A stretch of 64,000 nt of DNA from an uncultured Eubacteriales bacterium (GCA_905198835.1 CAJKDY010000004.1:62001-126000); one strand, 5' to 3'. Counted from the stretch's first letter, positions 33,967 through 42,813 are shown. Translations and numbers: made by a program. The notes: generated from the sequence alone by a model not told the origin.

Positions 33967-34632
33967 TTATTTGCATTCCTGCTTCATGGCGAAATATCCG
34001 ATCAGCACCGTCCACAGATAGGCGCAGGTCTTGGGGATCATCAACATCCCCATCAGGGGAATGGCGTCCGCCCACAGCACCACCGGGATGTAGCAGGCAA
34101 AGCTCAGTACGATGGTCAGCCAGAGCCAGCGAAAGGCCTTGTCCCCATGGCGCTTGGCGCTACCGTAAAACAGTACCACCACCAAAAGCCCCAGCAGAAC
34201 AAAGGGGATGTTGCGGTAGATGCCCCAGGAGAGGGGCGCGTCGGCGCTGAGCCATTGGTTCTGGGGCATCATGCAAAGGGCGACGCGCACACCGGCCAGA
34301 ACGTACACGGCGGCGGTGAGGCTGCCCCGGCCGTCGATGTGATACCGCCGCCGCCAGATATGGTAGAGTAGCACATAAAAGACCGTCATGGTGATCGAGG
34401 TGACGCACTTTCCAAAGCCCAGAGCGGCGGTGTAGCTCTCTAGCCCGGTGGTGCACAGAGCCACGACCCGGGGGACCAAGTGGAAGGAGTCTCCCGCCCC
34501 CAGCACCACGGCCATCCATCCGAACAGGTGAAACTGCCCCTCGCCCTTGCTGCCCAGGATCATCAGGATGCCGAGGGTGATGACAGAAACCAAATAGGCA
34601 ATGTCAAACAGAGTCTCCGCGATGGCTTGCAT
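33967..34632 (-). CDS. Integral membrane protein, family not recognised
   Basis: 221 residues, about six or seven hydrophobic segments. Landmarks are FHLFGWMAVVLGAGDSFHLVPR, an interior CMMPQNQW loop and a short lysine tail. It begins with AAAGGAGATCGAGCT upstream of ATG 34632. Always-paired synteny with DUF2871 is plausible, but I cannot name a function. Confidence 0.7.
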   Translation of the reverse strand: MQAIAETLFDIAYLVSVITLGILMILGSKGEGQFHLFGWMAVVLGAGDSFHLVPRVVALCTTGLESYTAALGFGKCVTSITMTVFYVLLYHIWRRRYHIDGRGSLTAAVYVLAGVRVALCMMPQNQWLSADAPLSWGIYRNIPFVLLGLLVVVLFYGSAKRHGDKAFRWLWLTIVLSFACYIPVVLWADAIPLMGMLMIPKTCAYLWTVLIGYFAMKQECK

Positions 34633-34756
34633 AGCTCGATCTCCTTTACTCAGAAAATGTCAATAAAGGGTCCTGCGGACGCAGACGCTCTACTGTGGCG
34701 GATCCCATTCAGCATAACGGTTTGCCGCCCGATTGTCAAGCGTATGGATGTGGCAG

Positions 34757-34786
34757 CAGTTACCTGGCGGAAAACAAAGAGAGGTG
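34757..34786 (+). repeat. att-like recurring motif, copy C
   Basis: CAGTTACCTGGCGGAAAACAAAGAGAGG; compare copy B CGGTTACCAGGCAGTAAACAAAGAGAG at 49184. Confidence 0.4.
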
Positions 34787-34807
34787 CCCCGCAAGTCAGC
34801 CCATGGA

Positions 34808-35569
34808 TCAAAGCCAGATTCCCCAATCGCCGTAGTCAAAGGTGCCGCTGCCGTGGTGGAGCTTGCCCTCGGCCTTCAGTTGCCGGAGGGCGTCCCGCAT
34901 ACGGACAAGGATCTCCGGCTGGATGTCCAGCGAATGATGGGCGGGGAAGACCTTTTCCGCGGGCAGCGCCGCCACCTTTTCCAGCGAGGCAAGGTACGCC
35001 TCCGGGTCGGTAGAGGGGTAGTAGGCAAACAGTATGTCCTTGTAGACCAGGTCGCCGGTGAATAAATAACCCGTGGCCGGCTCCCAGAAACAGAGGTGTC
35101 CCGGCGAGTGTCCGGGGGTGTGGAGGACTTCTACGCGCCGCCCGCCCAGGTCGATCACATCGCCGTCGGACAGGAGTCGGGTAGGCGTTCCCTGAAAAAG
35201 CTCATAGCGCTCTACATTGAAGCCATCAGGGGGATCGCAACGGTCCAGCACCATCTCCTTGATGGTGTCCAATGACAGGGGAAACCCGCCGTTTAGCCAA
35301 TCCAGCTCCGCCTCATGGGCGTAAAAGTCGGGGAAGTATTTGTGCCCGCCGATGTGGTCCCAATGGATATGGGTGGCCACCGCCGTGACGGGCTTGTCCG
35401 TCAGCTTGACCACTTCGTCGTAGATGTTCTCGATGCCCAAGCCGGTGTCAATGAGAAGGCTCCGCTGGCCTCCATTGAGCAGGTAACAGTGGGTCTCTTC
35501 CCAATGGCGGTACTCACTGATGACATATGTGCTCTCGTCTATCTGATCGACTGTGAACCAATCACCCAT
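34808..35569 (-). CDS. MBL fold metallo-hydrolase
   Basis: 253 residues with the metal-binding THIHWDHIGG motif (about residues 66-75), HTPGHSPGHLCF for the third His, GDLVYKD with the bridging Asp, and a late HHSLD. Metallo-beta-lactamase-fold hydrolases of this size act on thioesters, lactones or related bonds; the substrate is unknown. AGGAGG lies eight bases before ATG 35569. It overlaps the HxlR gene by eight bases and is likely controlled by that regulator. Confidence 0.9.
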   Translation of the reverse strand: MGDWFTVDQIDESTYVISEYRHWEETHCYLLNGGQRSLLIDTGLGIENIYDEVVKLTDKPVTAVATHIHWDHIGGHKYFPDFYAHEAELDWLNGGFPLSLDTIKEMVLDRCDPPDGFNVERYELFQGTPTRLLSDGDVIDLGGRRVEVLHTPGHSPGHLCFWEPATGYLFTGDLVYKDILFAYYPSTDPEAYLASLEKVAALPAEKVFPAHHSLDIQPEILVRMRDALRQLKAEGKLHHGSGTFDYGDWGIWL

Positions 35570-35906
35570 TCCCCGTTCCTCCTTGCAAGTTCCGCTCGCC
35601 CCATGCCTTCATGTAGGCGATCACGTCCATAAAGCTGGTCCCAAGGTCGGTCAAGGTATACTCCACATGAGGCGGGACCTCCTGAAAATCATGGCGGAGC
35701 AAAAAGCCATCCGCCTCCAGCTCCCGGAGCTGCTTGGTCAGAGAGGACTCGGTGATCTCCCCCAGCTGGCGGCGAAGCTGGCCGAAGCGGTGTATGTCGC
35801 AAAAGGCGACATAGTATAAGATCTCGAGCTTCCATTTGCCGCCCAGAACCTTTTGCAGTGTGGACATCGTCTGGCAGCGTTGAATGGACGCTTGTGTTTT
35901 TCTCAT
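35562..35906 (-). CDS. HxlR family winged-helix regulator
   Basis: 114 residues with the HxlR pattern: an N-terminal Cys (QRCQTMSTLQKVLGGKWKLEIL), RFGQLRRQLGEITESSLTKQLRELE as the recognition helix, and the wing PPHVEYTLTDLG. These regulators often sense redox or electrophiles through the Cys. ATG 35906 follows GGGAGGTCATGCCGC. It is divergent from a radical SAM gene and translationally coupled to the MBL hydrolase. Confidence 0.88.
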   Translation of the reverse strand: MRKTQASIQRCQTMSTLQKVLGGKWKLEILYYVAFCDIHRFGQLRRQLGEITESSLTKQLRELEADGFLLRHDFQEVPPHVEYTLTDLGTSFMDVIAYMKAWGERNLQGGTGNG

Positions 35907-36033
35907 GCGGCATGACCTCCCGGAGACAGTATACCATTTCCCGCCACGAAAAACAAGGTACTGCGAAAAAGTACCGTACTTGTCATTTCGCTTCGGTGTG
36001 GTAGAATGGCGAAAAATCAAGGAGGTGCTTTGG

Positions 36034-36969
36034 ATGCATTACACAGGAACGATTTGGCGCCCGCCATACGAAGCGTCCTCGCTGCTGCTGGAGGCCACGG
36101 CGGGCTGTACCCACCACAAGTGCAAGTTTTGTACGCTTTATCACGACCTGCCCTTTTCCTTTCGTATGTCGCCCTTGGAGGACATCGAAAGCGATCTGCA
36201 GGAGGCCCAGCTTCTGGGCGCGGACCCGATGGCCATGCTGAGCGCCCGGCTTCAGGGCTTGCCCCGGCCCGAGGCTGTCCAGCGCGTCTTTTTGACCGGG
36301 GCAAATCCTTTTGTGCTGCAATATGAGCGGCTGATGCGCATTGCGGAGCTGGTGGGGAGATACCTCCCGTCCGTCAAAACCATTGGCTGCTTCGCCCGGA
36401 TCACCGATGTGACGCTCAAGTCGGATGAGGAGCTGGCGGCACTGCGCCGGGCGGGCTATGACGGCCTGACCATTGGCGTGGAGACCGGGGACGAACGGGC
36501 GCTGGCCTTCATGCACAAGGGCTATACCACCGCGGATATCCTGACCCAGTGCCGGAGGTTGGAGGAAGCCGGCATCCATTACAGCTTTTTCTATCTGGTG
36601 GGCGTCTCCGGAGCCGGGCAGGGTGAGGCCGGCGCAAAGGCCACGGCGCAGCTATGGAACCAGCTCCACCCGGAGCGGATTGGGGTCAATATGCTGACTA
36701 TCTACCCCGATTCTGAACTCTATGAGGAGATCCAGCGGGGAAACTGGCAGGACTCGGGGGAGATTGAAAAGTACCGGGAGGTCCGCACGCTGTTGGAGGG
36801 GCTGACCATTCCCGTGTGGTTTGCCGCCATGGGCGCGTCCAACGCGTTCCAGTTTCAGGGGACCTTGCCCCAGGACAGGCCCGCCCTCCTGGAAAAGCTG
36901 GACAGGATCATCAAAACGGCGCGGGAGTCCGATCTGAGAGCGTATCGGGAAAACCTCCCCCACTTGTAA
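36034..36969 (+). CDS. Radical SAM protein (CX4CX2C type)
   Basis: 311 residues. The cluster motif is AGCTHHKCKFCTLY (about residues 21-34), with four residues between the first two Cys. Other landmarks are VFLTGANPFVL (SAM contact) and GLTIGVETGDE, with an alpha/beta barrel pattern to about residue 250. It belongs to the Elp3/MiaB/NifB-like group; gut clostridial relatives are unassigned. AAGGAGG lies upstream of ATG 36034. It is divergent from HxlR with 127 bases between. Confidence 0.85.
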   Translation: MHYTGTIWRPPYEASSLLLEATAGCTHHKCKFCTLYHDLPFSFRMSPLEDIESDLQEAQLLGADPMAMLSARLQGLPRPEAVQRVFLTGANPFVLQYERLMRIAELVGRYLPSVKTIGCFARITDVTLKSDEELAALRRAGYDGLTIGVETGDERALAFMHKGYTTADILTQCRRLEEAGIHYSFFYLVGVSGAGQGEAGAKATAQLWNQLHPERIGVNMLTIYPDSELYEEIQRGNWQDSGEIEKYREVRTLLEGLTIPVWFAAMGASNAFQFQGTLPQDRPALLEKLDRIIKTARESDLRAYRENLPHL

Positions 36970-37080
36970 AGATGCCGCCCAGACCCTCCGGGTGCGCCTC
37001 CGTCCTGTGACGCCATCGACACAAGCAGCTGGAGCGGTGCGGAGACAGGGCAGGACATATGCCGCAAAAGAAAGAGCAAA

Positions 37081-37112
37081 CCCGGGTCACGGCGCAAGGG
37101 CCGTGACCCGGG
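37081..37112. terminator. Terminator between radical SAM and oleate hydratase genes
   Basis: 12-bp stem CCCGGGTCACGG / CCGTGACCCGGG, with short T-rich tails on both sides. A related, imperfect hairpin ends the methyltransferase gene at 39752-39794. Confidence 0.75.
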
Positions 37113-37163
37113 TCTATTTACAAATGGGATCACACCGCTTCGGGGAGGCCCCGGCGCATCAGG

Positions 37164-38939
37164 TCACACTACATGATATTTCTCCAGCAGCTTCCCCGCA
37201 TCGGTGTGCTCGATCTTGCTCAGCACCCGCTTCAGGGCCACCTTCTCGATGAAACCCAGCTCCATCTCGGACAGGGGCTTGCCGTCCCGAAGGCTGACGG
37301 CGGCCTTAAGCAGGTCGCGGATGTCATAGAGGCTGCCCCAGACCTCGGGCACGCCCCGGTCCACGTTGAAGAGGGTGTAGACCGCCACCATAGCGGTGCG
37401 CATGGAATACTCGGTGGTGAACACGGTGTCCCGCTCCACCTCGGCGAACTGGCCCAGGAAGGCGAAGTTCACCGCGCCCTCAGGCACTACGTCGGGGCGG
37501 TCGCCCTTGGCCCGGGGCATGAAGTAGGCGCTGGCAAAGGGCATCATGGTGGGCACGGTGTTGGCGCTGTGGGCGGCCAGCTCCTCGATCTGGTCTTCGG
37601 GCACGCCGATGTGGTAGAGCCACTCCATGCAGATCTCCTTGCCGGTGCAGTCCTTCATGGGCTTTTTCACAAAGTCTCCCTCCGCGTTGGGGAACAGGCC
37701 GTAGAGCCACACCAGGCACTGGTCCTTGGGCTGGGAGTGGAACTGGGGCTGGCGGTTGATGGTCCAGCTCAGCAGCCACCCGGAGTCCTGAGCCGTCACG
37801 ATGCCGCCGGTGACCACATTGCCGGACAGGGGGTCCCGCTTGCAGACGTTCTTGATGTAGGGCAGGATCTTGTCGTCCAGGGTATTGACGGTCACGCCCA
37901 TCCACTTGCACTCCTCGGGGTCGGAGCAGAACTTCTCGGGATGGCCGAAGGAGGGGTCCTGAGCCGCGATCTTCTTCCACAGATCGAAGGAGCCACCGGG
38001 CTTGGGGGTGGGGATATACTCGCAGGGCTTATCCTGTCCGCCGATGGTGGAGTTTTCCACGTTGCTGCCATTGGTGATGAAGAGGTAGTCCTCCTCCGTC
38101 AGGTCCAGGAACTCCTGCTCGCCGTCGTGGAGCAGCTCCACCCGCTTGGCCACCTTCCGGCCATCGCGGATGTCGAAACGTACGTCCATGACCTGGGTGT
38201 TGAAGTGGAACTGGCAGCCATGATCCTCCAAATACTTCACCATGGGCAGGATCATGGACTCATACTGGTTGTACTTGGTGAAGCGCAGGGCCCGCAGGTC
38301 AGGCAGGCCGTCGATGTGGTGGATGAAACGCTGCATATAGAGCTTCATCTCCAGGGCGCTGTTACAGTTGTAGAAGGCAAACATGGTGCGCCAGTAAGTC
38401 CAGAAGTTGGAGTTGAACACCTCGTCGTCAAAGACGTCGGTGATCCGCTTGTCCTCCAGGTCCTCGTTGGGGGTGAAGAACAGCCGCATCAGCTCCATGG
38501 CCCCCTTGTCGGAGATACCGAACTTGCCGTCGGTGTGGGCGTCCTGGCCCCGGTTCTCGGTGACCCGGCACAGAGAGTAGTTGGGGTCCTTCTTGTTGAG
38601 CCAGTAATACTCGTCCAGGACGCTGACCCCCTCAGTCTCGATGGAGGGAATGGAGCGGAACAGATCCCACATGACCTCGAAGTGATTGTCCATCTCCCGG
38701 CCGCCCCGCATAACGTAACCGATTTCCGGGTACTTCCACCCATCGCAGGCGCCGCCCGCCACCGGGTCCCGGTCAAAGAAGTGGATGTTCTTGCCGGGCA
38801 TCTGGGCGTCCCGCACCAGGAAGCAGCCGGCGGACAGGGCCGCCAGGCCGGTGCCGATGAAGTAGGCCGACTTGTGTTCAATGCCCTCGGGCTTCAGAGG
38901 GCGGGCAAAGGCCTCGTAGTTTCCGCTGGAATAATACAT
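37164..38939 (-). CDS. ohyA: Oleate hydratase
   Basis: 591 residues, the usual OhyA length. The FAD-binding Rossmann segment is SAYFIGTGLAALSAGCFLV (about residues 24-42). The family signature GGREMDNHFEVMWDLFRSIPS follows, with a catalytic Glu in GGREMD, and later NSNFWTYWRTMFAFY and YNQYESMILPMVKYL. The enzyme adds water to the cis-9 double bond of oleate and linoleate, giving 10-hydroxy acids; in gut bacteria this detoxifies free fatty acids. A TetR regulator lies upstream on the same strand. Confidence 0.95.
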   Translation of the reverse strand: MYYSSGNYEAFARPLKPEGIEHKSAYFIGTGLAALSAGCFLVRDAQMPGKNIHFFDRDPVAGGACDGWKYPEIGYVMRGGREMDNHFEVMWDLFRSIPSIETEGVSVLDEYYWLNKKDPNYSLCRVTENRGQDAHTDGKFGISDKGAMELMRLFFTPNEDLEDKRITDVFDDEVFNSNFWTYWRTMFAFYNCNSALEMKLYMQRFIHHIDGLPDLRALRFTKYNQYESMILPMVKYLEDHGCQFHFNTQVMDVRFDIRDGRKVAKRVELLHDGEQEFLDLTEEDYLFITNGSNVENSTIGGQDKPCEYIPTPKPGGSFDLWKKIAAQDPSFGHPEKFCSDPEECKWMGVTVNTLDDKILPYIKNVCKRDPLSGNVVTGGIVTAQDSGWLLSWTINRQPQFHSQPKDQCLVWLYGLFPNAEGDFVKKPMKDCTGKEICMEWLYHIGVPEDQIEELAAHSANTVPTMMPFASAYFMPRAKGDRPDVVPEGAVNFAFLGQFAEVERDTVFTTEYSMRTAMVAVYTLFNVDRGVPEVWGSLYDIRDLLKAAVSLRDGKPLSEMELGFIEKVALKRVLSKIEHTDAGKLLEKYHVV

Positions 38940-38956
38940 AACATGACACCCTTTCT

Positions 38957-38973
38957 CGAGCCGGTCCGGCTCG
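38957..38973. promoter_or_regulatory. Palindrome in the ohyA leader, candidate operator
   Basis: CGAGCCGG-T-CCGGCTCG, a perfect 17-base palindrome 17 bases upstream of the ohyA start. It could be an operator for the neighbouring TetR protein or an RNA hairpin. Confidence 0.4.
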
Positions 38974-39019
38974 CTTTTGATGTCTTTATCCTACCTGTAT
39001 TTTCCCGGCTCCACAATAA

Positions 39020-39066
39020 ACAGCTCCGGCCCTATGATGGAATTTTCATCATAAGGCCGGAGCTGT
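39020..39066 (-). terminator. Terminator of the TetR gene upstream of ohyA
   Basis: 20-bp stem ACAGCTCCGGCCYTATGATG with one mismatch, 19 bases after the TetR stop; a short T-rich tail follows on the minus strand. Confidence 0.7.
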
Positions 39067-39085
39067 CAAAAATTTAGACAGATCC

Positions 39086-39658
39086 TTAGTTTTGATGTAC
39101 CTTGTCTGTCCGCAGCCGCTCCAAGGCGGCGGTGATGCTCCCGTGAACGACCAGGGCCAGGCGGTCGATGATCTCCTGGGGATCGGCTTTCATGTCGCCC
39201 CGGATCCAGTCCAGCATGATCCCTACGAAGGTGTATTTATAGCAATGGGCAATGAACTCCATGTCCTCTCGCTGGACTGCCATACCGGCGGCCTTCTCCT
39301 CCACCACACCGATCAGCAGGCCATAGGTGACCTGATAGAGATAGTTTTCCACCTGCTCCCGGCTGACCGAGTGATAGACGTTCATGATGAAGGGCTTGTT
39401 TTCCCGTACCGCCTGGAAGATCTGGTAAAACCCCTCCTGCCATGTCTCGTAGGTCTTCTTGCCGTCCAGCGCCCGCTTGGCGTCCTCCTCACAGGCCCAC
39501 TCTACCAGGTCGTAGATATCCTTAAAGTGATAGTAAAAGGTCATGCGGTTGATCCCGCAGTCCTCGGCAATGTCGCTGATGGTGATCTTGTTTAGCGGCT
39601 TTTGGAGCAGCAGATTCTTCAGCGACGCTTCCAGCGCCCGTTTGGTCATCTGTGACAT
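39086..39658 (-). CDS. TetR/AcrR family regulator (DhaS-like)
   Basis: 190 residues. The helix-turn-helix spans residues 5-50 (ALEASLKNLLLQKPLNKI, then SDIAEDCGINRMTFYYHF). The helical C-terminal part (YHSVSREQVENYLYQV ... ) matches TetR_C proteins of the DhaS group. ATG 39658 follows GGAGGG. Its place directly upstream of ohyA suggests it senses fatty acids and controls the hydratase; this is inference from location. Confidence 0.85.
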   Translation of the reverse strand: MSQMTKRALEASLKNLLLQKPLNKITISDIAEDCGINRMTFYYHFKDIYDLVEWACEEDAKRALDGKKTYETWQEGFYQIFQAVRENKPFIMNVYHSVSREQVENYLYQVTYGLLIGVVEEKAAGMAVQREDMEFIAHCYKYTFVGIMLDWIRGDMKADPQEIIDRLALVVHGSITAALERLRTDKVHQN

Positions 39659-39751
39659 AAGCGCCCTCCATTCTTCCCCATCATTATATGTAATACCGTG
39701 CCGAAAGTCAACGAAGAAACAAAAGGGAGGACGAAGGAATGGTGGGGAAAG

Positions 39752-39794
39752 CAAAAAAGCAAACCGGGCCATGGCGCAAGAGCCGTGACCCGGT
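39752..39794 (-). terminator. Terminator of the methyltransferase gene
   Basis: Imperfect 13-bp stem (ACCGGGTCACGGC / GCCATGGCCCGGT) followed on the minus strand by TTTGCTTTTTTGC. Confidence 0.65.
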
Positions 39795-39860
39795 CGTTTC
39801 CTGTAGGCAACCTTGCCTTATCTGCCGTATCCGCCCCCATATAGGCCTTTTGTGAAAGAG

Positions 39861-40589
39861 CTACTGCTTAACGGCCTTGACCAGCAGCATCATGGGCCGG
39901 CGCAGCTCATCGGCCATGCCGGGCAGATGCAGCATCTCCTCCGGCGGCACGGCCTCCTCCACCGCCTCCAGCCGGAGCCCGGCGCGCAGTAGGCCGCCCA
40001 GGATCTGGGTCAGGGTGTGGTGGTATTTCAAGACCCGCTGGCCCAGGAAGACGGTCTCCCGCGCTCCCGGTTCGTAGTACCGGTCCACAGGCCAGTATAG
40101 GGGCCTGCCGTCCTCATCGGTGACCCAGTTTTGCGCCACGCCGGCGGTGAACACCGGGTGCTCGATGTTGAAGAGAAAGACGCCGCCAGGTTTCAGGGTC
40201 CCATACACCTTTTGATAGACCCCGTCCAACTCGGCGATATAGTGCAGTGCCAGATTGGAGACCACCAGGTCAAATTCCTCCGGCGGATAGCCGTACTCCT
40301 CTATGGAGCAGACCTGGTACTGGATGACGGGGTCGGCGTTTTTGGCCCTGGCCACCTCCAGCATTTGACGGCTGGCGTCAATGCCCAGAACGGCTCTCGC
40401 CCCCTGGGAGGCGGCGTATTTGCAGTGCCAGCCGTAGCCGCAGCCCAGGTCCAGCACCGTTTTGCCCCGCAGCTCGGGGAAAAGGGGCTGGAGCTGGTGC
40501 CATTCCCCCGCCATGGCAAGGCCGTGCTTGCTTCGGTCCATCTCTGCGTAGGCGGCAAAGAATATGTCGTTATCGTATTCGTTACCCAT
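39861..40589 (-). CDS. Class I SAM-dependent methyltransferase
   Basis: 242 residues with motif I VLDLGCGYGWHCKYA (about residues 40-54), motif II GIDAS, and DLVVSNLALHYI as motif IV. It resembles small-molecule methyltransferases of the UbiE/Methyltransf_11 type; the substrate is unknown. GGAGTG precedes ATG 40589. It lies 29 bases downstream of the DUF5808 gene. Confidence 0.85.
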   Translation of the reverse strand: MGNEYDNDIFFAAYAEMDRSKHGLAMAGEWHQLQPLFPELRGKTVLDLGCGYGWHCKYAASQGARAVLGIDASRQMLEVARAKNADPVIQYQVCSIEEYGYPPEEFDLVVSNLALHYIAELDGVYQKVYGTLKPGGVFLFNIEHPVFTAGVAQNWVTDEDGRPLYWPVDRYYEPGARETVFLGQRVLKYHHTLTQILGGLLRAGLRLEAVEEAVPPEEMLHLPGMADELRRPMMLLVKAVKQ

Positions 40590-40618
40590 GGTTGGTACAC
40601 TCCAAACTGGAAGTTGTC

Positions 40619-40807
40619 TTAGAGAACGCGGACCAATATCACGACGATCATGACAAAAACGATACTAAATATCCATGTCCACTTATTTCCGAGATTCACG
40701 GTACAGCCAAACCCGCTTTGCGGTCTCTTGATAATGACTCTTTTATCTTCTCTGTTGAAATATAACCTTCCAGTTAACCAGCCATCATCTCTGTTACTTG
40801 CTTTCAT
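40619..40807 (-). CDS. Small DUF5808-like membrane protein
   Basis: 62 residues. The N-terminal block DDGWLTGRLYFNREDKRVIIKR followed by SGFGCTVNLGNKW is the DUF5808 pattern, and one transmembrane helix ends the protein (WIFSIVFVMIVVILV). AAGGAGAGCCTTA precedes ATG 40807. Function unknown. Confidence 0.7.
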   Translation of the reverse strand: MKASNRDDGWLTGRLYFNREDKRVIIKRPQSGFGCTVNLGNKWTWIFSIVFVMIVVILVRVL

Positions 40808-40839
40808 TAAGGCTCTCCTTCATAACTGTCGATTTGTCA

Positions 40840-40957
40840 GTCTGATCATATCACAGCGATGCTGTTTTGGGAAAACCCTGTTTGTGACGTGGGAGCGGAC
40901 AGGGGAGATGGCCTGGGCAGGGAAAGGGGCAAGGTGGATCGATAAACTGGAACTTAT
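40840..40957 (-). repeat. Dispersed intergenic repeat, copy 1
   Basis: Contains GTCTGATCATATCACAG (identical at 47976), a CCCTGTT/GACAGGG hairpin, GGAGATGGCCTGGGCAGGGAA and GATAAACTGGAACTT. It lies between the DUF5808 and nitroreductase genes, downstream of the nitroreductase stop. Confidence 0.6.
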
Positions 40958-41050
40958 ACTACTCGACATCTAACCGTTCAATTTTGAAAATCACGGGCCT
41001 TGTGATTGGATATTCATACATCTCCTGCCTGCTAAAAACTTGATCTGTCG

Positions 41051-41716
41051 TCAGGTCCACTCAAAGTTTTCTTTCCCCGCGCCGACTTCAAAGTGGTATT
41101 TTCCGATCCCAAGATCAATGCCTGAAAAATGCCCGTCCCCGGCGGAAATGGATACTCTGTTCCCATCGCCCGTTACCACATAGGGCTGCTTATTTAGCGC
41201 CGTTGGCGCATAGAGAAGCGCGTTGACGCCGTCTATAAACCATTGCGGCGCATCTCCGTTATATTCACTGATCTCCGCCGCAGTCTTGGACTTGTGGGGC
41301 ACGCCCTGGGTCCGGCCGTAGCCGATGGCGATCACACCGTTTACCCGCACATTTTGATCCCGGAGGTTCTTCAACGCGCCTTTGCCGTTAAACATACCGC
41401 CGACCCACCATGTATTGAGTCCCAGCGTTTGCGCGTAGAGGATCAGGTCCGCGCCGCAATAGCCCAATTTCTCGTCAAGGCCGGGAGCATCCGGGCCAGC
41501 CAGGACAATATAGTTGTTCACCGTCCTGGAAAACAGCAGCTTTGCCATGCCGCCGATGCCGTCGGAATTGCCGACCACCAAGGCAAGGTGAAGACCGTAT
41601 TTTTGGTTGTTCTCGGCGATCCGCGCGTTTAGCAGTTCTACAATGTCAGGTGGAATGGCCTTGTCTGTGTACTGCCGTACCATGTGTCGTTCCTTGATCG
41701 CTTCTTGAATGGTCAT
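41051..41716 (-). CDS. Nitroreductase family protein
   Basis: 221 residues. It begins MTIQEAIKERHMVRQYTDK with the FMN phosphate-contact Arg residues, and has GYCGADLILYAQTLGLNTWW and VIAIGYGRTQG as later flavin contacts. FMN-dependent nitroreductases of this single-domain type reduce nitro compounds, quinones or flavins; the substrate is unknown. AGGAGGCGCGAT precedes ATG 41716. Confidence 0.88.
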   Translation of the reverse strand: MTIQEAIKERHMVRQYTDKAIPPDIVELLNARIAENNQKYGLHLALVVGNSDGIGGMAKLLFSRTVNNYIVLAGPDAPGLDEKLGYCGADLILYAQTLGLNTWWVGGMFNGKGALKNLRDQNVRVNGVIAIGYGRTQGVPHKSKTAAEISEYNGDAPQWFIDGVNALLYAPTALNKQPYVVTGDGNRVSISAGDGHFSGIDLGIGKYHFEVGAGKENFEWT

Positions 41717-41793
41717 ATCGCGCCTCCTAAAACGTAATGGTCAAGCCCAAATGCTCCAACCGGGTGCTTTCCTGATAGCGCAAGGAGAAATGC

Positions 41794-41841
41794 GTGGCCG
41801 GATCGGGAACGGGGCGAGGCGGATCAACAGACGGGAATTTA
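41794..41841 (-). repeat. Dispersed intergenic repeat, degenerate copy
   Basis: GGCCGGATCGGGAACGGGG ... CAGACGGGAATTTA matches the core of copies at 42814 and 47472 with changes; it directly follows the stop of the HEYGH gene. Confidence 0.4.
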
Positions 41842-42309
41842 TCAGTCAATAACTAAGTTCTCCATTGATTTTTGACCTGTCACTTGTTCGCCCAAAAAAT
41901 TCGCCCAACTTTCTGTAAAAAAGGAAAAATAGGATACACTCTTTGTCCTTCGCTCTGTATTGAGACAAGGTAAAAAGCCCCACAACATGGATGGTATTCC
42001 TATCACAATCAAATATAATGGGCCTAAAATAAGCGACTGTATAGTGTGACCATATTCATGTACAAGAAGCCGTTGAAAAAGCTCATCTATCGTATATTCG
42101 TTTTTCAACTTATCATAAAAATATGGTTCTTTTGTTACAAACACAAATATTCCCAAAGAAACGCTGGACTTAGTGTTCCACTCCGTTACGACTGCGCCGT
42201 GATAGAAATAATGTCTGTTTGAGAAATGAAGAATAAATACGATCAGGCCTAATGTGGATTGCACCACACCCCAAGTGCATTGTATCAAATAGTATAAAGC
42301 AATTCGCAT
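41842..42309 (-). CDS. Membrane protein with HEYGH metalloprotease-like motif
   Basis: 155 residues, two or three hydrophobic segments. HEYGHTIQSL (about residues 84-93) is a zinc-metalloprotease HExxH signature, followed by a membrane segment (LILGPLYLIVIGIPS) and a C-terminal ESWAN that could supply a third ligand. The family is common but uncharacterised in gut bacteria. GGAGCG lies seven bases before ATG 42309; a TTG at 42324 is less likely. Confidence 0.65.
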   Translation of the reverse strand: MRIALYYLIQCTWGVVQSTLGLIVFILHFSNRHYFYHGAVVTEWNTKSSVSLGIFVFVTKEPYFYDKLKNEYTIDELFQRLLVHEYGHTIQSLILGPLYLIVIGIPSMLWGFLPCLNTERRTKSVSYFSFFTESWANFLGEQVTGQKSMENLVID

Positions 42310-42335
42310 AATGTCACGCTCCAATAGATCCCAAT

Positions 42336-42770
42336 TTACAATGTCTTAGTAAAACAAATGACCCTATTGGCCTCCATAAAATTCATGGCCATATGGAAAT
42401 GAAAGCTATCCACATTCTCTATTTCGCAGTCGCTGGCAAACTCATGGCAGCCCATCTCCCGCGCCCAGGCTTCACACGCAGCCAATAATTCTTTGGCATA
42501 CCCTTTGTGGCGATAGCCTTCCTTGACGAAAATTCCCTCTAAATATCCCACAGGACTTGTGCTCGTACCCTCCACATAATCCGTTCTCAACTGACATTGC
42601 GCGAAGCCGACGGGCACGTCATTTTCATACATCAAAAAGAACCGCGATCTTCCATTCCTCATAATTTCTGAAAAATCTTCCATCAGCCCATTGACAGATT
42701 GATCGCGCCACATCAATACCGCTAAGTTCGCCAATATTTCCAGATCGCTGCTTTCCGCCTTTTTGATCAT
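42336..42770 (-). CDS. AAC(6')-I-like aminoglycoside N-acetyltransferase / GNAT
   Basis: 144 residues with a pattern very close to AAC(6')-I acetyltransferases: DLEILANLAVLMW, then EIMRNGRSRFFLMYENDVPVG, FAQCQLRTDYVEGT, SPVGYLEGIFVKEGYRHKGYA (acetyl-CoA loop) and EFASDCEIEN. Members acetylate the 6'-amino group of aminoglycosides; resistance is not proven here. GAGGAGG precedes ATG 42770. The gene is followed and preceded by other single-gene units of the same strand. Confidence 0.8.
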   Translation of the reverse strand: MIKKAESSDLEILANLAVLMWRDQSVNGLMEDFSEIMRNGRSRFFLMYENDVPVGFAQCQLRTDYVEGTSTSPVGYLEGIFVKEGYRHKGYAKELLAACEAWAREMGCHEFASDCEIENVDSFHFHMAMNFMEANRVICFTKTL

Positions 42771-42813
42771 AATATGAACCTCCTCGAAAATTCCGCGATT
42801 GAGGTACTTGAAA

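Noticed and set aside
33252..34250. A 332-codon plus-strand frame across 33.3-34.2 kb
   Set aside because: It overlaps an integrase relic in a different frame and two genuine membrane-protein genes on the minus strand; its composition is not protein-like.
37173..39077. A 634-codon open frame antisense to oleate hydratase
   Set aside because: The opposite strand encodes a clear OhyA; the antisense product is repetitive Val/Leu/Gly/His with no family features.
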